DNA of 64,000 bases from Larkinella soli (GCF_003703975.1 NZ_QTJY01000017.1:1-64000); one strand, 5' to 3'; shown: positions 35,824 to 45,656, counted from the stretch's first letter. Notes: generated by a model not told the origin, from the letters alone. Program-made: numbers and translations.

Positions 35824-37323
35824 ATGGAGGCTAACACCCCTCTGCTGGACCTGCCAATCAGCTTTTTCGAGTTCGACCACCAGCGCAACACCTTTGCCAA
35901 TGTGCCGGCTCAGCAGACCACCCTTCGGCGGATCGTGACTACCCGCTACTACCGCTCGACCATCGAAGCCATCCGGGCGGAGGTGGACCCGGCGAGACAG
36001 GATGAGATGAAGAAGCAGCTTCCGGCCATCTCCCCGGTGGCGCTGCTGAACCACCGCAAGCGGGACACCACCTTTGCCGAGAAGATCATCCGGCAGCACC
36101 CGCTGCTAATGGGCGATATCGACGTGAAGGACAATCCGGGCGTCGACATGGCCCGGCTAAAGTACCACCTCTGCCGGCTGCCCTATCTACTTCTCTGCGC
36201 CTACTCGGTCCGCGGAGGGCTGTGGTTTGTCGTGCGGCTGCCAGAACATCAAACACCGGACACACTGGCGGCTCACTTCCGCTACTTACAGAAGCTGTTT
36301 GGGGAGCGGTTTGGCATTCACCTCGACCCGACCAAAGGTGGCAACCCGACCCACCTGCGCTTTGTCTCCTACGATGGAGAGCCGTATTGGAACGAGTGTC
36401 CGGCGGTGATGTCGGGAACCTTTACCCCTCCCCCGCCTAAGCCGGTCTATACCCGAACAGCCAGGCAAACCGACGACAGCCAGATTCTAAGCTGGGTGAT
36501 CCGCCTGGTGCAGAACGCCGGACCCGGGGACCGCCATACCTCGCTGCTGAAAGCGTCTCGGCTGGCTGGAGGCTACATCGGCGCTGGCAGACTGGACGAG
36601 GAGACGGCCATCTACCGACTGGCAACCATCGCCAGCGAGTGGCCCATGTTTGCCAAGTCGCAGAAGACCATCCGTGACGGCATTCGTTTCGGCATGGCAG
36701 CGCCGATCTACGCCGAAACCTACGAGCGGCCTATTGAAGTCAAGACGAGGCCCGAACCCGTTAAGGTGGTTCGGCCCCAGGTGCAGCCGGATCATAGAGC
36801 CGCTGAGGTTGAATCTCCTTCCCCCGATGCGCAGCCTACCGAGAACCCACGAGAAGATCATTTAAAGGCCCTGGAAAACCTGAAGCAAGCCCTTGGTCTG
36901 GAAGTGATCTCGGTCAAGCCCCTTGTGGAGGAGAAGCCCCTGCAGGAAGGCGAGCTTTGGAATGTCATCGAGCTAGAGGAGTTCTTTGCCGCCACGCCCC
37001 TGCACGAAGGCCCAGTTTACCTCAACGGGCACAGTGTTATTACCGACCTTGGGCAGTTCGTCGACGCGCACCTGCGCTACGTAAGAGCCAACAACGGCCG
37101 CAAAGCCTTCCGGCCTTACTACGAACGCCTGCAGCTGGTCAAAACCATATTGGAAAAGGAGCCCAACGGCTACCCGAAGGAGTGGGATTCCCTACCGGAA
37201 GAAGCCCCCGCCCACCGGATGGTGGAGAGCCCCAGCCGCCCGACCTTCTCAACAATTCTAAACGTGCCGGCCCAGGATATTCCGCTATTCACTTTTCAAC
37301 CCCACCATTCCTACATCGTATGA
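35824..37323 (+). CDS. Primase-like replication protein (BT4734-like N-terminal domain)
   Basis: This 499-residue protein has an N-terminal domain (about 45-200) resembling the BT4734/VirE-N group of Bacteroidota mobile-element primases, with LLMGDIDVKDNPGVDMARLK, AYSVRGGLWFVVRL and LDPTKGGNPTHLRFVSYD. A PriCT-type helical region covers about 218-300 (GDRHTSLLKASRLAGGYIGA). The C-terminal ~170 residues are Pro/Glu-rich and end in a short conserved-looking domain. It probably makes primers for the element with the ATPase upstream. It overlaps the next gene by 4 nt. Confidence 0.72.
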   Translation: MEANTPLLDLPISFFEFDHQRNTFANVPAQQTTLRRIVTTRYYRSTIEAIRAEVDPARQDEMKKQLPAISPVALLNHRKRDTTFAEKIIRQHPLLMGDIDVKDNPGVDMARLKYHLCRLPYLLLCAYSVRGGLWFVVRLPEHQTPDTLAAHFRYLQKLFGERFGIHLDPTKGGNPTHLRFVSYDGEPYWNECPAVMSGTFTPPPPKPVYTRTARQTDDSQILSWVIRLVQNAGPGDRHTSLLKASRLAGGYIGAGRLDEETAIYRLATIASEWPMFAKSQKTIRDGIRFGMAAPIYAETYERPIEVKTRPEPVKVVRPQVQPDHRAAEVESPSPDAQPTENPREDHLKALENLKQALGLEVISVKPLVEEKPLQEGELWNVIELEEFFAATPLHEGPVYLNGHSVITDLGQFVDAHLRYVRANNGRKAFRPYYERLQLVKTILEKEPNGYPKEWDSLPEEAPAHRMVESPSRPTFSTILNVPAQDIPLFTFQPHHSYIV

Positions 37324-37664
37324 CCACCGATATCACCATGCCCTGGCAGACCCCTTCCTACGACCTCCTCCGCCCGCTGGCCGAAGCCCTGAGCTTTAGT
37401 TGCCTACAGCGCGAACAATCCTCCTTCAACGCCCAGGTCGTGCTGTTTCGCGGCAGCGCCGAAGCAGACCACTTCATCCTGGTCACCCCTACCCGCGAAG
37501 ACAGGCTGGAGGTGCTCATTTACCGCTACGACAAGCGGCTCTGCCCCCAGCCCACCAGTGAAGGACCGGACAGTCTCAAACGGCAGTGTCTATTCTATGG
37601 CAAGGTGCATTCTCACGACGAAGCGGGCATGAAAGCCATCCTGGAGGGCACAGTAGAACAATAA
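37320..37664 (+). CDS. Hypothetical protein coupled to primase
   Basis: A 114-residue frame starts at the ATG at 37320 that overlaps the primase stop (ATGA). The frame is open further upstream but only inside the primase gene, so this start is preferred. The protein alternates strands and helices (VVLFRGSAEADHFILVTPTR, LEVLIYRYDKRL) and ends in an acidic helix. No family was recognised. Confidence 0.6.
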   Translation: MTTDITMPWQTPSYDLLRPLAEALSFSCLQREQSSFNAQVVLFRGSAEADHFILVTPTREDRLEVLIYRYDKRLCPQPTSEGPDSLKRQCLFYGKVHSHDEAGMKAILEGTVEQ

Positions 37665-37730
37665 TGTAAAGTTGCGTATTTTAACATTGATTAAGGCATT
37701 ACACCAAAAGTAAAGCAAAAATTGTACACT

Positions 37731-38375
37731 ATGGAAGAACAACGGAATGAGGAGCTGGCTGGAGAAGAGCTGGATGGGGCGGCCGGACAGTGGTCCGATC
37801 CGCTCACCGACAAGCAGCGGCGCTTCGTCGAAGAGTACTGCGTCGACTTCAACGGCACCCAGGCGGCCATCCGTGCCGGCTACAGTGATCACGAACCCTC
37901 GGCGGCCACCATCGGCTGGCGGCTGCTGAGAAACGCGATCATCAAAGCGGCCATCGAAGCCCGGCTGGCCCGGCTGACCATGTCGACCGAAGAGGCCGCC
38001 GTGCGGCTGACCCGCTACGGCCGCGGCACGCTCGAGCCCTTCCTCAACGATGCCGGGCTCATCGACCTGCGCAGCGAAGCCGCCCGCCGGGCCCGGGGGC
38101 TTCTAAAGAAGGTGAAGCAGACAGTGCGTGTGGAGCGGAACGACGGAGAAGCCGCGGCCGAGGTGATCAGCACCGAAATCGAGCTGGTCGACCCCAAGGA
38201 CGCCATCGACAAGATGCTGCAGTACCACGGCAAATACATCAAGAAAGTCGAACTGGCCGGCCCCGACGGCGGGGCCATCCCCCTGGAAGACGTCACCCAA
38301 CTATCCGATGAAGAACTCCGACGACGCATTGGCGAGCTGGAAGCTCGAGTTATACCGCCGGCAGCTGGCGCGTAA
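37731..38375 (+). CDS. terS: Terminase small subunit
   Basis: This 214-residue protein contains the TerS HTH (about 25-85) with LTDKQRRFVEEYCVDFNGTQ, then AAIRAGYSD and a second helix before MSTEEAAVRL. This is the Terminase_2 pattern. It recognises the packaging site and recruits TerL. The start at 37731 was preferred over a TTG at 37722. Its end overlaps terL by 68 bp in another frame. Confidence 0.85.
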   Translation: MEEQRNEELAGEELDGAAGQWSDPLTDKQRRFVEEYCVDFNGTQAAIRAGYSDHEPSAATIGWRLLRNAIIKAAIEARLARLTMSTEEAAVRLTRYGRGTLEPFLNDAGLIDLRSEAARRARGLLKKVKQTVRVERNDGEAAAEVISTEIELVDPKDAIDKMLQYHGKYIKKVELAGPDGGAIPLEDVTQLSDEELRRRIGELEARVIPPAAGA

Positions 38376-39810
38376 CCACCTTCGTGACTTTATGCCTTAC
38401 ATCCGCCCCGGCTACCAGCCCCAGTGGTTTCACGGCGTCATCGCCGACCACCTGGAAAAGGTCTACACCCGCCAGATTCAGCGGCTGATGCTTTTTGTGC
38501 CGCCCCAGCACGGCAAGAGTGAGCTATCCACCCGCAGCTTCCCGGCCTGGGTGCTGGGGGAAGACCCCGACACCAAACTGGTAGTGTGTTCGTATTCGGC
38601 CACGCTGGCCGGCTCGTTTAACCGGGACATCCAGCGCCGCATGGATCAGCCCCGCTATCAGAACCTGTTTCCCCTCACCCGGCTGGGCGGTGGCCCGGGC
38701 AGTGCGGCCCTGCGCAACAGTGAAATCTTCGAGGTGGTGGGTCGGCAGGGCTTTGTTAAGACCGTGGGGGTGGGCGGGAGCCTGACAGGAACGCCCGTCG
38801 ACATCGGCATCATTGACGATCCGATCAAGGACCGCCAGGAGGCCTACTCACTGACGGTGCGGGAGAGCGTGTGGAACTGGTATACGGACGTGTTTGAGAC
38901 GCGCCTGCACAACAACTCGGCCCAGGTGCTGATTATGACCCGCTGGCACGAGGATGATCCGGGCGGCCGGCTGCTGGCCCGCGACGGGGTCTGGAGCCCC
39001 GAAAACCCCACGGGCTGGGTGGTCGTCTCCTTTCCGGCCCTGAAAACAGCGGATGAAAATGCCTTTGACCCCCGTAAGGTAGGCGAGGCCCTGTGGCCGC
39101 AGCGGCACAGCCAGGCCAAGATCGAAAAGATCCGTCAGGAGAACCCCATCACCTTCAACAGCCTCTACCAGCAGGACCCCAAGCCCTCCACCGAAGCGCT
39201 GATCTTCGGAGACTGGGTGGAAGTCGAGCAGTTTCCCTCTCACCTGGAGCAGGTGGCTTTCTTCGGTGGTGATTTCGGCTTTACTAACGACCCCACGGTA
39301 TTGGTGAAGATCGCCCGGGAGGGTCGGGACCTGTACGTCGATGAGCTCTTCTACGCCCGGGGTATGACCAACCCGGATATTCTTCAGGCCTACCACGCCC
39401 TGAAGCTGCCCGCCGGAAGAGAAAGCTGGTGGGATGGGGCTGAGCCTAAAAGCATTGCGGAGCTAAGAACCGGCGCTTTGGTCGAAGGCAAGGGCGGGAC
39501 TGTTCGGCTATCGGGCATCAACGCCATCGGTATCCGCAAGGGCCCGGGCAGCATCGAGGCGGGCATCAACAAGCTCAAGGAGTTCCGGGTCCACTACACC
39601 CGGCGCAGTCTGAACCTCAAACGGGAGAAGAACCACTACCAGTGGGTGATGTTCAACGGCGTGTCGACCAACGTGCCCATCGAAGGCAACGACCACGCCA
39701 TGGACGCCATCCGCGGGGCGGTCTTCTCCAAGTTCGGCAGTCCTTCGGGCGGGGTGAAAAAGTCTGATCCACACTGGGTCGATCCACGGCGGCAGCGGAT
39801 AGCCCGGTAG
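38308..39810 (+). CDS. terL: Terminase large subunit
   Basis: This 500-residue packaging motor has Walker A VPPQHGKSE (64-72), the coupling motif region VCSYSATLAGSFNRD, Walker B IGIIDD (166-171), and MTRWHEDDPGGRL near 210. The RNase H-like nuclease half begins near GGDFGFTNDP (about 315) and ends with GNDHAMDAIRG. All parts look intact. The start at 38308 lies inside terS; the next in-frame ATG (38392) would remove the conserved N-terminal helix. Confidence 0.92.
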   Translation: MKNSDDALASWKLELYRRQLARNHLRDFMPYIRPGYQPQWFHGVIADHLEKVYTRQIQRLMLFVPPQHGKSELSTRSFPAWVLGEDPDTKLVVCSYSATLAGSFNRDIQRRMDQPRYQNLFPLTRLGGGPGSAALRNSEIFEVVGRQGFVKTVGVGGSLTGTPVDIGIIDDPIKDRQEAYSLTVRESVWNWYTDVFETRLHNNSAQVLIMTRWHEDDPGGRLLARDGVWSPENPTGWVVVSFPALKTADENAFDPRKVGEALWPQRHSQAKIEKIRQENPITFNSLYQQDPKPSTEALIFGDWVEVEQFPSHLEQVAFFGGDFGFTNDPTVLVKIAREGRDLYVDELFYARGMTNPDILQAYHALKLPAGRESWWDGAEPKSIAELRTGALVEGKGGTVRLSGINAIGIRKGPGSIEAGINKLKEFRVHYTRRSLNLKREKNHYQWVMFNGVSTNVPIEGNDHAMDAIRGAVFSKFGSPSGGVKKSDPHWVDPRRQRIAR

Positions 39811-39812
39811 GC

Positions 39813-40268
39813 TCAGGCTTCTTCGGGCAGCGGCTTGAGCCGAACGGGGGTGAAAAAGCGGTCGACCTTCTCGTCATTGAGCGAAAAGGGACCCAGGTTC
39901 TCCAGGTAGAGGGGGGCGACCCACGCCTGACGGAGGTCCCACTCCATGGGCGGGGTGTCTTCAGTGAACGGGTAGCCGCACAGGCGCCGGTCGGGAATCA
40001 TCTCACCGGTGCGCCCCTGGTCGGCCACCCGGATGACGGCGTACTGCCGGAGGTAGTCATTGCCGTGTACCACCGGGCGGAAGCGGATGGCAATGTCGAT
40101 GAGAAAGGCCGAGCACCCGCCGGCCGCATCGTTGAAGAGCTCGACATCCTCGTAGAGGTGAATCAGCCCCTGCTCGTTGGCAAAGATGCCTCGCTGCATA
40201 ATGGCTTCGGCCTCCTCGGCCGCCACCAGATAGGTAAGAAATTCGTAAGAGGGCGCTGGGGTATCCAT
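39813..40268 (-). CDS. Hypothetical protein encoded against the phage operon
   Basis: This is a 151-residue protein on the opposite strand, filling the gap between TerL and the tape-measure genes where portal and capsid genes would normally begin. It has a helical start (YEFLTYLVAAEEAEAIMQRG), then mixed strands, and FNDAAGGCSAFLIDIAIRF in the middle. No catalytic motif was recognised. Its orientation and isolation suggest a moron or accessory cargo gene. Confidence 0.6.
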   Translation of the reverse strand: MDTPAPSYEFLTYLVAAEEAEAIMQRGIFANEQGLIHLYEDVELFNDAAGGCSAFLIDIAIRFRPVVHGNDYLRQYAVIRVADQGRTGEMIPDRRLCGYPFTEDTPPMEWDLRQAWVAPLYLENLGPFSLNDEKVDRFFTPVRLKPLPEEA

Positions 40269-40394
40269 AGGTGAAATTCGGGGATGAATTGACTCTAAAA
40301 AGATACGAAAAAAGGGCGAATAATTCGCCTAAAAAGTGGGCCGTTTCCAAGGTTAAACCATTAATAATCAGTATATTTAAATCAAAGGAATACC

Positions 40395-40619
40395 ATGAGC
40401 GAAGAAGAAAAACTCCAGACCTTAGCGCAGCTGAATCCCGCCGATATGGAGGCCGAGCGCGCCCGGCTGATCCAAATGATTGACGATGCCCTGGGCGAGG
40501 ATGCCGACATTCCACCTTCCGATGACTGGGACGGGCTGATCATCCTGGAAGATGACGTGATCAACACGGCCATTCTCAAAGCGAACCAGAACGCCACCAA
40601 CGATAACCGCCATGCCTAA
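40395..40619 (+). CDS. Small acidic phage protein
   Basis: This is a 74-residue protein with an N-terminal helix (MEAERARLIQMIDDALGED) and an acidic middle (PPSDDWDGLIILEDD). It overlaps the tape-measure start by 8 nt, so it is translated with it. In tailed phages a small protein before the tape measure often acts as a tail assembly chaperone; that role is only suggested by position. Confidence 0.65.
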   Translation: MSEEEKLQTLAQLNPADMEAERARLIQMIDDALGEDADIPPSDDWDGLIILEDDVINTAILKANQNATNDNRHA

Positions 40620-43600
40620 TCCCATCCGGCCCGAAGAGGTCATTGACATTCCCGGCCTCAAGGCCGGACTTTCCGACTTGCAGCAGCAGATGGCAGGTTG
40701 GCTGACCGAATCCAAACGACTGTTTGGTGAACTGGTAGCGACCTCGAAAGACCTTCAGGGGGAGCTGGGCCGCACCCGGGTCTCGCTGGCCTCCGAGGGC
40801 GACCTTCGCAAACTGGCCGAATACGACCAGCGCGTCGACCAGCTCTCGGCCCGGTTGCGTGAAAACCAGAAAGCGGCCAAAGCCGTCGAGGCCGCCGAGC
40901 ATCAGCTCCAGACCGTGCAGCAGTCGCTCACCCAGCGGACCGAGGAACTCATGAAGCGGTATGCCGAGCTGAACGGAACCTCGGCCAAAGTGGTGGCGGA
41001 GAAAAAGCGGATTGCCAAAGAACTGGTATCGCTGACGGCCAACTTCGAGCAGTTGGGCCGGGCGGTGAACACCTCGAAAGGGTCAGTCAGTGAAACGGCC
41101 AACACCTATTCGGCGCTCTCCCGAAGGCTGGCCGAGATGCGCAGCCAGCTCCGCAGTCTTGACGGGGCGTTTGATGCCAATACGGGCAAATTGAACCAGA
41201 ACAACCGGGCGGCCGTCCAACTGGCCGCCAGCATTCAGCGGACCGATACGGCGCTGAAGCGCATGGACGCCACGATGGGCGTTCACGGCCGCCAGGTGGG
41301 CAGCTACCAGCAGACCATCGCCGGGGCCTACCTGGGCTTTACCCGCTTTGCCGGCAGCATCATTACGCTTCAGGCCATTCTGGGCGAGGGCAAAGCCATT
41401 GTGGGGGCGGCCATTCAGATGGAGTCGCTGAACGCGGCCCTGAAGGCGGTGCATACCTCAGCGGAGGAAGCGGCCATTTCCGAGCGGTTCATCAAGGAGG
41501 AAGCCAGCCGCCTGGGGGCGGAGTTGGGCTCAACCGCCGATGCCTTTATCACCCTGGCCGGCGCCACGCGGGGAACCACGCTGGAGGGGGCCGAGACGCG
41601 CCGGATCTGGGATTCGATCATTGTGGCCGGCCGGGGGCTGAACCGCACCAACGAGCAGATTCAGCGGGCCATCATCGCCACCGGGCAGGTCTTCAGCAAG
41701 CAGAAGGTGCAGGCTGAGGATCTGGTGGGCCAGCTGGCCGAAGCCATGCCGGGCGCCTTGCAGATTCTGGCCAAAGAGCTGGGGGTCACGGTATCGCAGA
41801 TGCTGGAGATGGGCCAGAAAGGCCAGCTGCTGGCCGACGAGGTGCTGCCCAAACTGGCGGACGGTTTTCAGAAGACCTTCGGCGATAAGGTAGCCGAGAA
41901 CTCGGACCGGACGGCCTCGAACCTCAATCGGATGCGAAACGCGCTGACCGAGCTGCGGGCGACGGTCTTCAACGACACCGACGCCAACAGCTGGTTCTCG
42001 CGGCTGTTGAAGGCCGAGACCGAAGAGATGAAGGACTGGATCTACATTTTCCAGAACTGGAGCAAGCTCAGCGTGCTCCGGGGGGATCTGGGGGGCGACA
42101 ACGTCCGCCGGCTGCGGCAGGCCGAGGCCGCCAAACGTAAACCCATCGACGACTTCCGCAAGATGAACGCTGAGCAGCGCAACCAGGCGATCCTGAAGGC
42201 GTCAAGCAGCTCCCTGACTCTGGGCAATCAGTTCGACGCGGCATCGGGCGATCAGAAGAAGATCATTGGTCAGCGGATGGCCGACGCCCAGCGGCTGGTG
42301 GATGAGATGGTGAAGATCGACCTGAAGATGCTGGGCGAGGAAAAGGAGCGGGCGGAGGAAGTGGCCAAAAAGCGGGCGGCGATGCAAGCCGAGCAGCGGG
42401 AGAAAGACCAGAAGAAGCAGGCCGTCAAGGACCGGCAGGCATTGGCCGAACGGGAGCGCAAGCTCAGAGACGCCCTGCAAAAGATCGAGGCCGGCAATGA
42501 TCTGGATGAATCCCGACTGCGGGCCAACTTCGAGGCCGGGCTGATGACAGAAGCCGAGTACATCGATAAGCGGTATGAGATGCAGGTGGAAGGCGCCCGA
42601 AAGGAACTGCGGCTGCTGGTTGAGTCGGGCAAGGCCAACACCGATGAATACAACAAGGCCCAGAAGAAAGTCACCGACGCGCTGGCCAATGCCCAGAAAG
42701 ACCGCAAACAGATGGAAGACAAGGCCTGGCGCAAGGCAGTGGAAGCGGTGCGGGACGGGCTGCGGGTGATCGATGACCAGACGCAAACGGGGCTGACCAA
42801 ACGGCTGGCCGATCTGGAAAAGGCGTATGTCAAGGCGGAGCAGAACATCGAGCGGCAGGTAGCCCAGCGGCAGATGACTGAAGAGGCCGGACAAAAAGCC
42901 GTGTTTGACCTGCGGAACAAATACCTCGATGACATCGCCAAAGCGACCAGCGAGGCCTACGACGAAGACGAGAAGCGCAGCACCGAACTGCTGGACAAGC
43001 TGGCGGCCTCGGCGAAGGGAGAAACCCAGATCAAGGAAGCGGCCGCCCTGAAAGCCGAGGAAATCGAGAAGAACCAGCTGGACAAGCAGAAGGATGCCGC
43101 CGACGCCTCGGTAAAGATTACCGAAGATGCCGAGAAGCAGAAAACCAAGATTACCAAAGACGAGGCCGAGAAGCGGCAAGCGCTGGAGGAGATGGCCTGG
43201 CAGCTGGCCAGTCAGGCAGTGACCTCGTATCTGGAGATCACCGGTGCTAACCGGCAGCAGGACATCGAGCGGCTGGAAAAGCAGAAGGACTACGAGTTGT
43301 CCCTGGTGCAGGACAACGAAGAAGCCAAAACCCAGATCGAGCAGCGGTACAATGAGCGGCTCCGGGTGCTGCGCCGCCGGCAGGCCGAGGCGGATAAAGC
43401 CCAAGCGGCTTTTGAGATCATTCTCAACACGGCGGTAGGAGCGACCAACGCAGCCTCGAAGGCGGTCACCTTACCGCTGGTCCCCTTCATTATTGCGCTG
43501 GGGGCATTGCAGCTCGGGACGGTGCTGGCCAAACCAATTCCGGAGTTTTTCAAGGGCAAAAAGGACGGCTACGAGGGGCCGGGGTATGTTGGGGATCGGG

Positions 43601-43983
43601 GCTTTGAGATCGTCGAGCGCCGAGATTCAAACGGCGGACACCTGACCTACCAACTGGCGCCGACCCGGCAGCTAACCTACCTCCACCGGCACGACAAGGT
43701 ATATACCCACGAAGAGTCAAAGCGAATGATTCAGGTTAACCGGGAGATTGCCGACAACATCCGGCAGAGCGCCCCGCTGCCCTGGGAGTCCTCTACGGAT
43801 CGGCGATACACCTCGGCAGATATGGCTCAGGCGGTCGAGTCCGGAATGCGGAAGGCGATGAAAGATCAGCCGGTGCAGGAAAACCACTGGGATGATCTGG
43901 GGTACCGGCGCTACCTGCGGGATAAAAACCAGCGGACTCAGTGGCTCAACAATTGGTTTTCCTTCCCCAAGTCCAAGCATTAA
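40612..43983 (+). CDS. Phage tail tape-measure protein
   Basis: This is a 1123-residue protein. Long coiled coils occupy residues 1-200. A tape-measure core follows, with hydrophobic patches (AGAYLGFTRFAGSIITLQAI near 235) and the lysozyme-like entry GTTLEGAETRRIWDSIIVAG. Extensive Lys/Glu/Ala-rich coiled coil covers about 530-930. A hydrophobic C-terminal segment lies near 950-985 (AAFEIILNTAVGATNAASKA). Length and layout match siphovirus tape measures, which set tail length. Its presence without recognisable tail-tube genes is odd. Confidence 0.87.
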   Translation: MPNPIRPEEVIDIPGLKAGLSDLQQQMAGWLTESKRLFGELVATSKDLQGELGRTRVSLASEGDLRKLAEYDQRVDQLSARLRENQKAAKAVEAAEHQLQTVQQSLTQRTEELMKRYAELNGTSAKVVAEKKRIAKELVSLTANFEQLGRAVNTSKGSVSETANTYSALSRRLAEMRSQLRSLDGAFDANTGKLNQNNRAAVQLAASIQRTDTALKRMDATMGVHGRQVGSYQQTIAGAYLGFTRFAGSIITLQAILGEGKAIVGAAIQMESLNAALKAVHTSAEEAAISERFIKEEASRLGAELGSTADAFITLAGATRGTTLEGAETRRIWDSIIVAGRGLNRTNEQIQRAIIATGQVFSKQKVQAEDLVGQLAEAMPGALQILAKELGVTVSQMLEMGQKGQLLADEVLPKLADGFQKTFGDKVAENSDRTASNLNRMRNALTELRATVFNDTDANSWFSRLLKAETEEMKDWIYIFQNWSKLSVLRGDLGGDNVRRLRQAEAAKRKPIDDFRKMNAEQRNQAILKASSSSLTLGNQFDAASGDQKKIIGQRMADAQRLVDEMVKIDLKMLGEEKERAEEVAKKRAAMQAEQREKDQKKQAVKDRQALAERERKLRDALQKIEAGNDLDESRLRANFEAGLMTEAEYIDKRYEMQVEGARKELRLLVESGKANTDEYNKAQKKVTDALANAQKDRKQMEDKAWRKAVEAVRDGLRVIDDQTQTGLTKRLADLEKAYVKAEQNIERQVAQRQMTEEAGQKAVFDLRNKYLDDIAKATSEAYDEDEKRSTELLDKLAASAKGETQIKEAAALKAEEIEKNQLDKQKDAADASVKITEDAEKQKTKITKDEAEKRQALEEMAWQLASQAVTSYLEITGANRQQDIERLEKQKDYELSLVQDNEEAKTQIEQRYNERLRVLRRRQAEADKAQAAFEIILNTAVGATNAASKAVTLPLVPFIIALGALQLGTVLAKPIPEFFKGKKDGYEGPGYVGDRGFEIVERRDSNGGHLTYQLAPTRQLTYLHRHDKVYTHEESKRMIQVNREIADNIRQSAPLPWESSTDRRYTSADMAQAVESGMRKAMKDQPVQENHWDDLGYRRYLRDKNQRTQWLNNWFSFPKSKH

Positions 43984-44053
43984 CGCTCACCTATAGCTGC
44001 TTGCTTGCATATAGGGCGACAAGTCAGTATGATTGTCCGACCAAAGAAAACGA

Positions 44054-44662
44054 ATGGCTACATCGTCCGACTCTCGCGGCTGTCTTCCCTGGATTGCGTT
44101 GGTTATTGGGGTAATAAGCATTTTTTACATTGTTCGCGGCTGCGCGGACCTCACACGGTCAGATGACGACTTTGGTTTACGGGAGCCTGTGGCCAGGGCG
44201 GAACGGCCCATTTCCCCAAAAAAGAAATCGGTTCGCCTTTCCGTTTTTAAGGATGTTGAAGCCCTGAAAGGGAAGCTGGAAAAGGTCGGGGTAGGTAAAT
44301 TGAGAACCTGGCGCTATGATGGTATGGGGTGGATGTCTGCGACGGATTTCTATAACATTGGCCCAACCGGCACCAGCGGCCTGGCTAACAACCTGGCAAT
44401 CTATCTTGAGTCTGAATCCGAGGACTACGTAAGAACGGTTAAGCTCAACCTGAACGATTACGACAATTTGGGCTACCCCGTGATGCCAGCAAAGGCAAAA
44501 AGGCTGTTTCAGGCTATTGGACTTCCGGTACCTGACGGTTTATTGGCGGCCCTACGAAGAGGGGAGGATTTCAGCTACCTCGGCGACCATTACAAGGTTG
44601 AAACCCGGCTCACCAACAACAGCAAAGGCGGGTACTACCGATTGATTATTACCAGCAATTAA
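44054..44662 (+). CDS. Membrane-anchored hypothetical protein
   Basis: The start was set at the ATG at 44054 rather than an upstream TTG, giving 202 residues. One membrane segment (about 14-28, PWIALVIGVISIFYIV) is followed by a soluble C-terminal part with mixed alpha/beta content. It might be exported or anchored in the host membrane. No family was recognised. Confidence 0.55.
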   Translation: MATSSDSRGCLPWIALVIGVISIFYIVRGCADLTRSDDDFGLREPVARAERPISPKKKSVRLSVFKDVEALKGKLEKVGVGKLRTWRYDGMGWMSATDFYNIGPTGTSGLANNLAIYLESESEDYVRTVKLNLNDYDNLGYPVMPAKAKRLFQAIGLPVPDGLLAALRRGEDFSYLGDHYKVETRLTNNSKGGYYRLIITSN

Positions 44663-44745
44663 CCAGCTGGTTCACCTTCAAGTTTAGGAGAGAGGCGACG
44701 GCCTAAAAGCCACCTTGCCTTTCGAAAAAAAGAAAGGTCATTTTT

Positions 44746-44785
44746 AGCCCCGTAGAGACACGATCTCCTCGGGGCTTATTCTTAT
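44746..44785 (+). terminator. Intrinsic terminator
   Basis: AGCCCCG (44746-44752) pairs with CGGGGCT (44770-44776), followed by the T-rich TATTCTTAT. It ends the transcript covering the tape-measure and membrane-protein genes. A CCTTTC/GAAAGG hairpin lies just before it. Confidence 0.6.
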
Positions 44786-44835
44786 CCAAAAATCAGAAGA
44801 TCGGCCAACATTTGGCACTTTTGGCGACATTGTGG

Positions 44836-45336
44836 CTATTGGTTGCCTAAAAGCTTCTTTTTTTGCTTATCGTACTCTTCCTGAGTGATCGCTCCAGAGT
44901 CAAGCAGTTGCTTGAACTTCAACAGTTCATCGGCTACTGATCTGGAAGCGGTCGGCTTTACGGGCAGGCTGTTGATTCGGCTGATCTCCCCCGCATCGAT
45001 GGCCTGAACCAAATCAACCAGATGGTTGAAGCCGCCTGGGTTGATAAGGGCAAAGTATTGCTCACCACGCTTCTTATTTCCGTACAAGTCGACCCGTTTG
45101 ATGACAAAGAACCTGCGGCCGTTGGAACTGTGCAGGGGGGTCAGGGCCATCGATAAAAGGTTGGGTTTCGCCATGATGTACTTAAAATCGCCGTTGGGCA
45201 TCGTACCGGAGACCAGGTGTAGCGTATCGCCGGCTTTGATGGTGAAGCCGTTGGAGAGCGTAACCGGACCTTCAATGGTTTTTTGTCCGAAAGCTACCAG
45301 AGGAAAAAACAGGAGCAAGCAAAGGTAATTTTTCAT
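44836..45336 (-). CDS. Secreted protein with SHOCT-type C-terminus
   Basis: The start was set at the internal ATG at 45336, giving 166 residues with a good signal peptide (MKNYLCLLLFFPLVAFGQ). The middle is a small beta-rich domain (GPVTLSNGFTIKAGDTLHLV). The end matches a SHOCT motif (LLKFKQLLDSGAITQEEYDK), a short helical element found at the ends of many bacterial proteins. It is oriented against the phage genes and looks like a host-type or cargo gene. Confidence 0.7.
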   Translation of the reverse strand: MKNYLCLLLFFPLVAFGQKTIEGPVTLSNGFTIKAGDTLHLVSGTMPNGDFKYIMAKPNLLSMALTPLHSSNGRRFFVIKRVDLYGNKKRGEQYFALINPGGFNHLVDLVQAIDAGEISRINSLPVKPTASRSVADELLKFKQLLDSGAITQEEYDKQKKKLLGNQ

Positions 45337-45458
45337 GGTGTTGGATTTAGAACAACAATGATACCTAATCTGGAAATAGGTTGAGATTAATAATCCATGT
45401 ATGGCAAAGTGTTGCATTGCATTGGCCAATATTCTATTTTAGGTAAAAACTTTCAGGA

Positions 45459-45656
45459 ATGGCAAAACAAACTACATCTGTCCGCTTGCCGGCATCATCG
45501 CTTAAGCAAATCCAAGACCTTTCTGAGCTTTTTCAGGAGAGCAACAGTAAGATAGTGGAAAGGGCGGTCAGTATGCTTTATGAGAATCGGGAATCCGCTC
45601 TACGTCAATACGTTGAGGAGCGGCTGAAGAAATTCGAGGAAAGCAAGAACAAGTAA
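45459..45656 (+). CDS. Ribbon-helix-helix protein
   Basis: This is a 65-residue protein. The first strand TTSVRLPASSLKQIQDL and the following helices (NSKIVERAVSMLY) match the CopG/Arc RHH fold. The C-terminal helix is basic. Such proteins are dimeric repressors or antitoxins. No toxin gene is adjacent, so a repressor of the phage element is more likely. Confidence 0.7.
   Translation: MAKQTTSVRLPASSLKQIQDLSELFQESNSKIVERAVSMLYENRESALRQYVEERLKKFEESKNK

Noticed and set aside
36957-37319. Upstream extension of the gene starting at 37320
   Set aside because: It lies inside the primase gene in another frame; the ATGA overlap at 37320 gives a better start.
42202-43404. 400-codon minus-strand frame under the tape-measure gene
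   Set aside because: It is antisense to a clear tape-measure gene; its Leu/Gly/Phe-rich composition is what the complement of Lys/Glu/Gln-rich coiled-coil codons gives.
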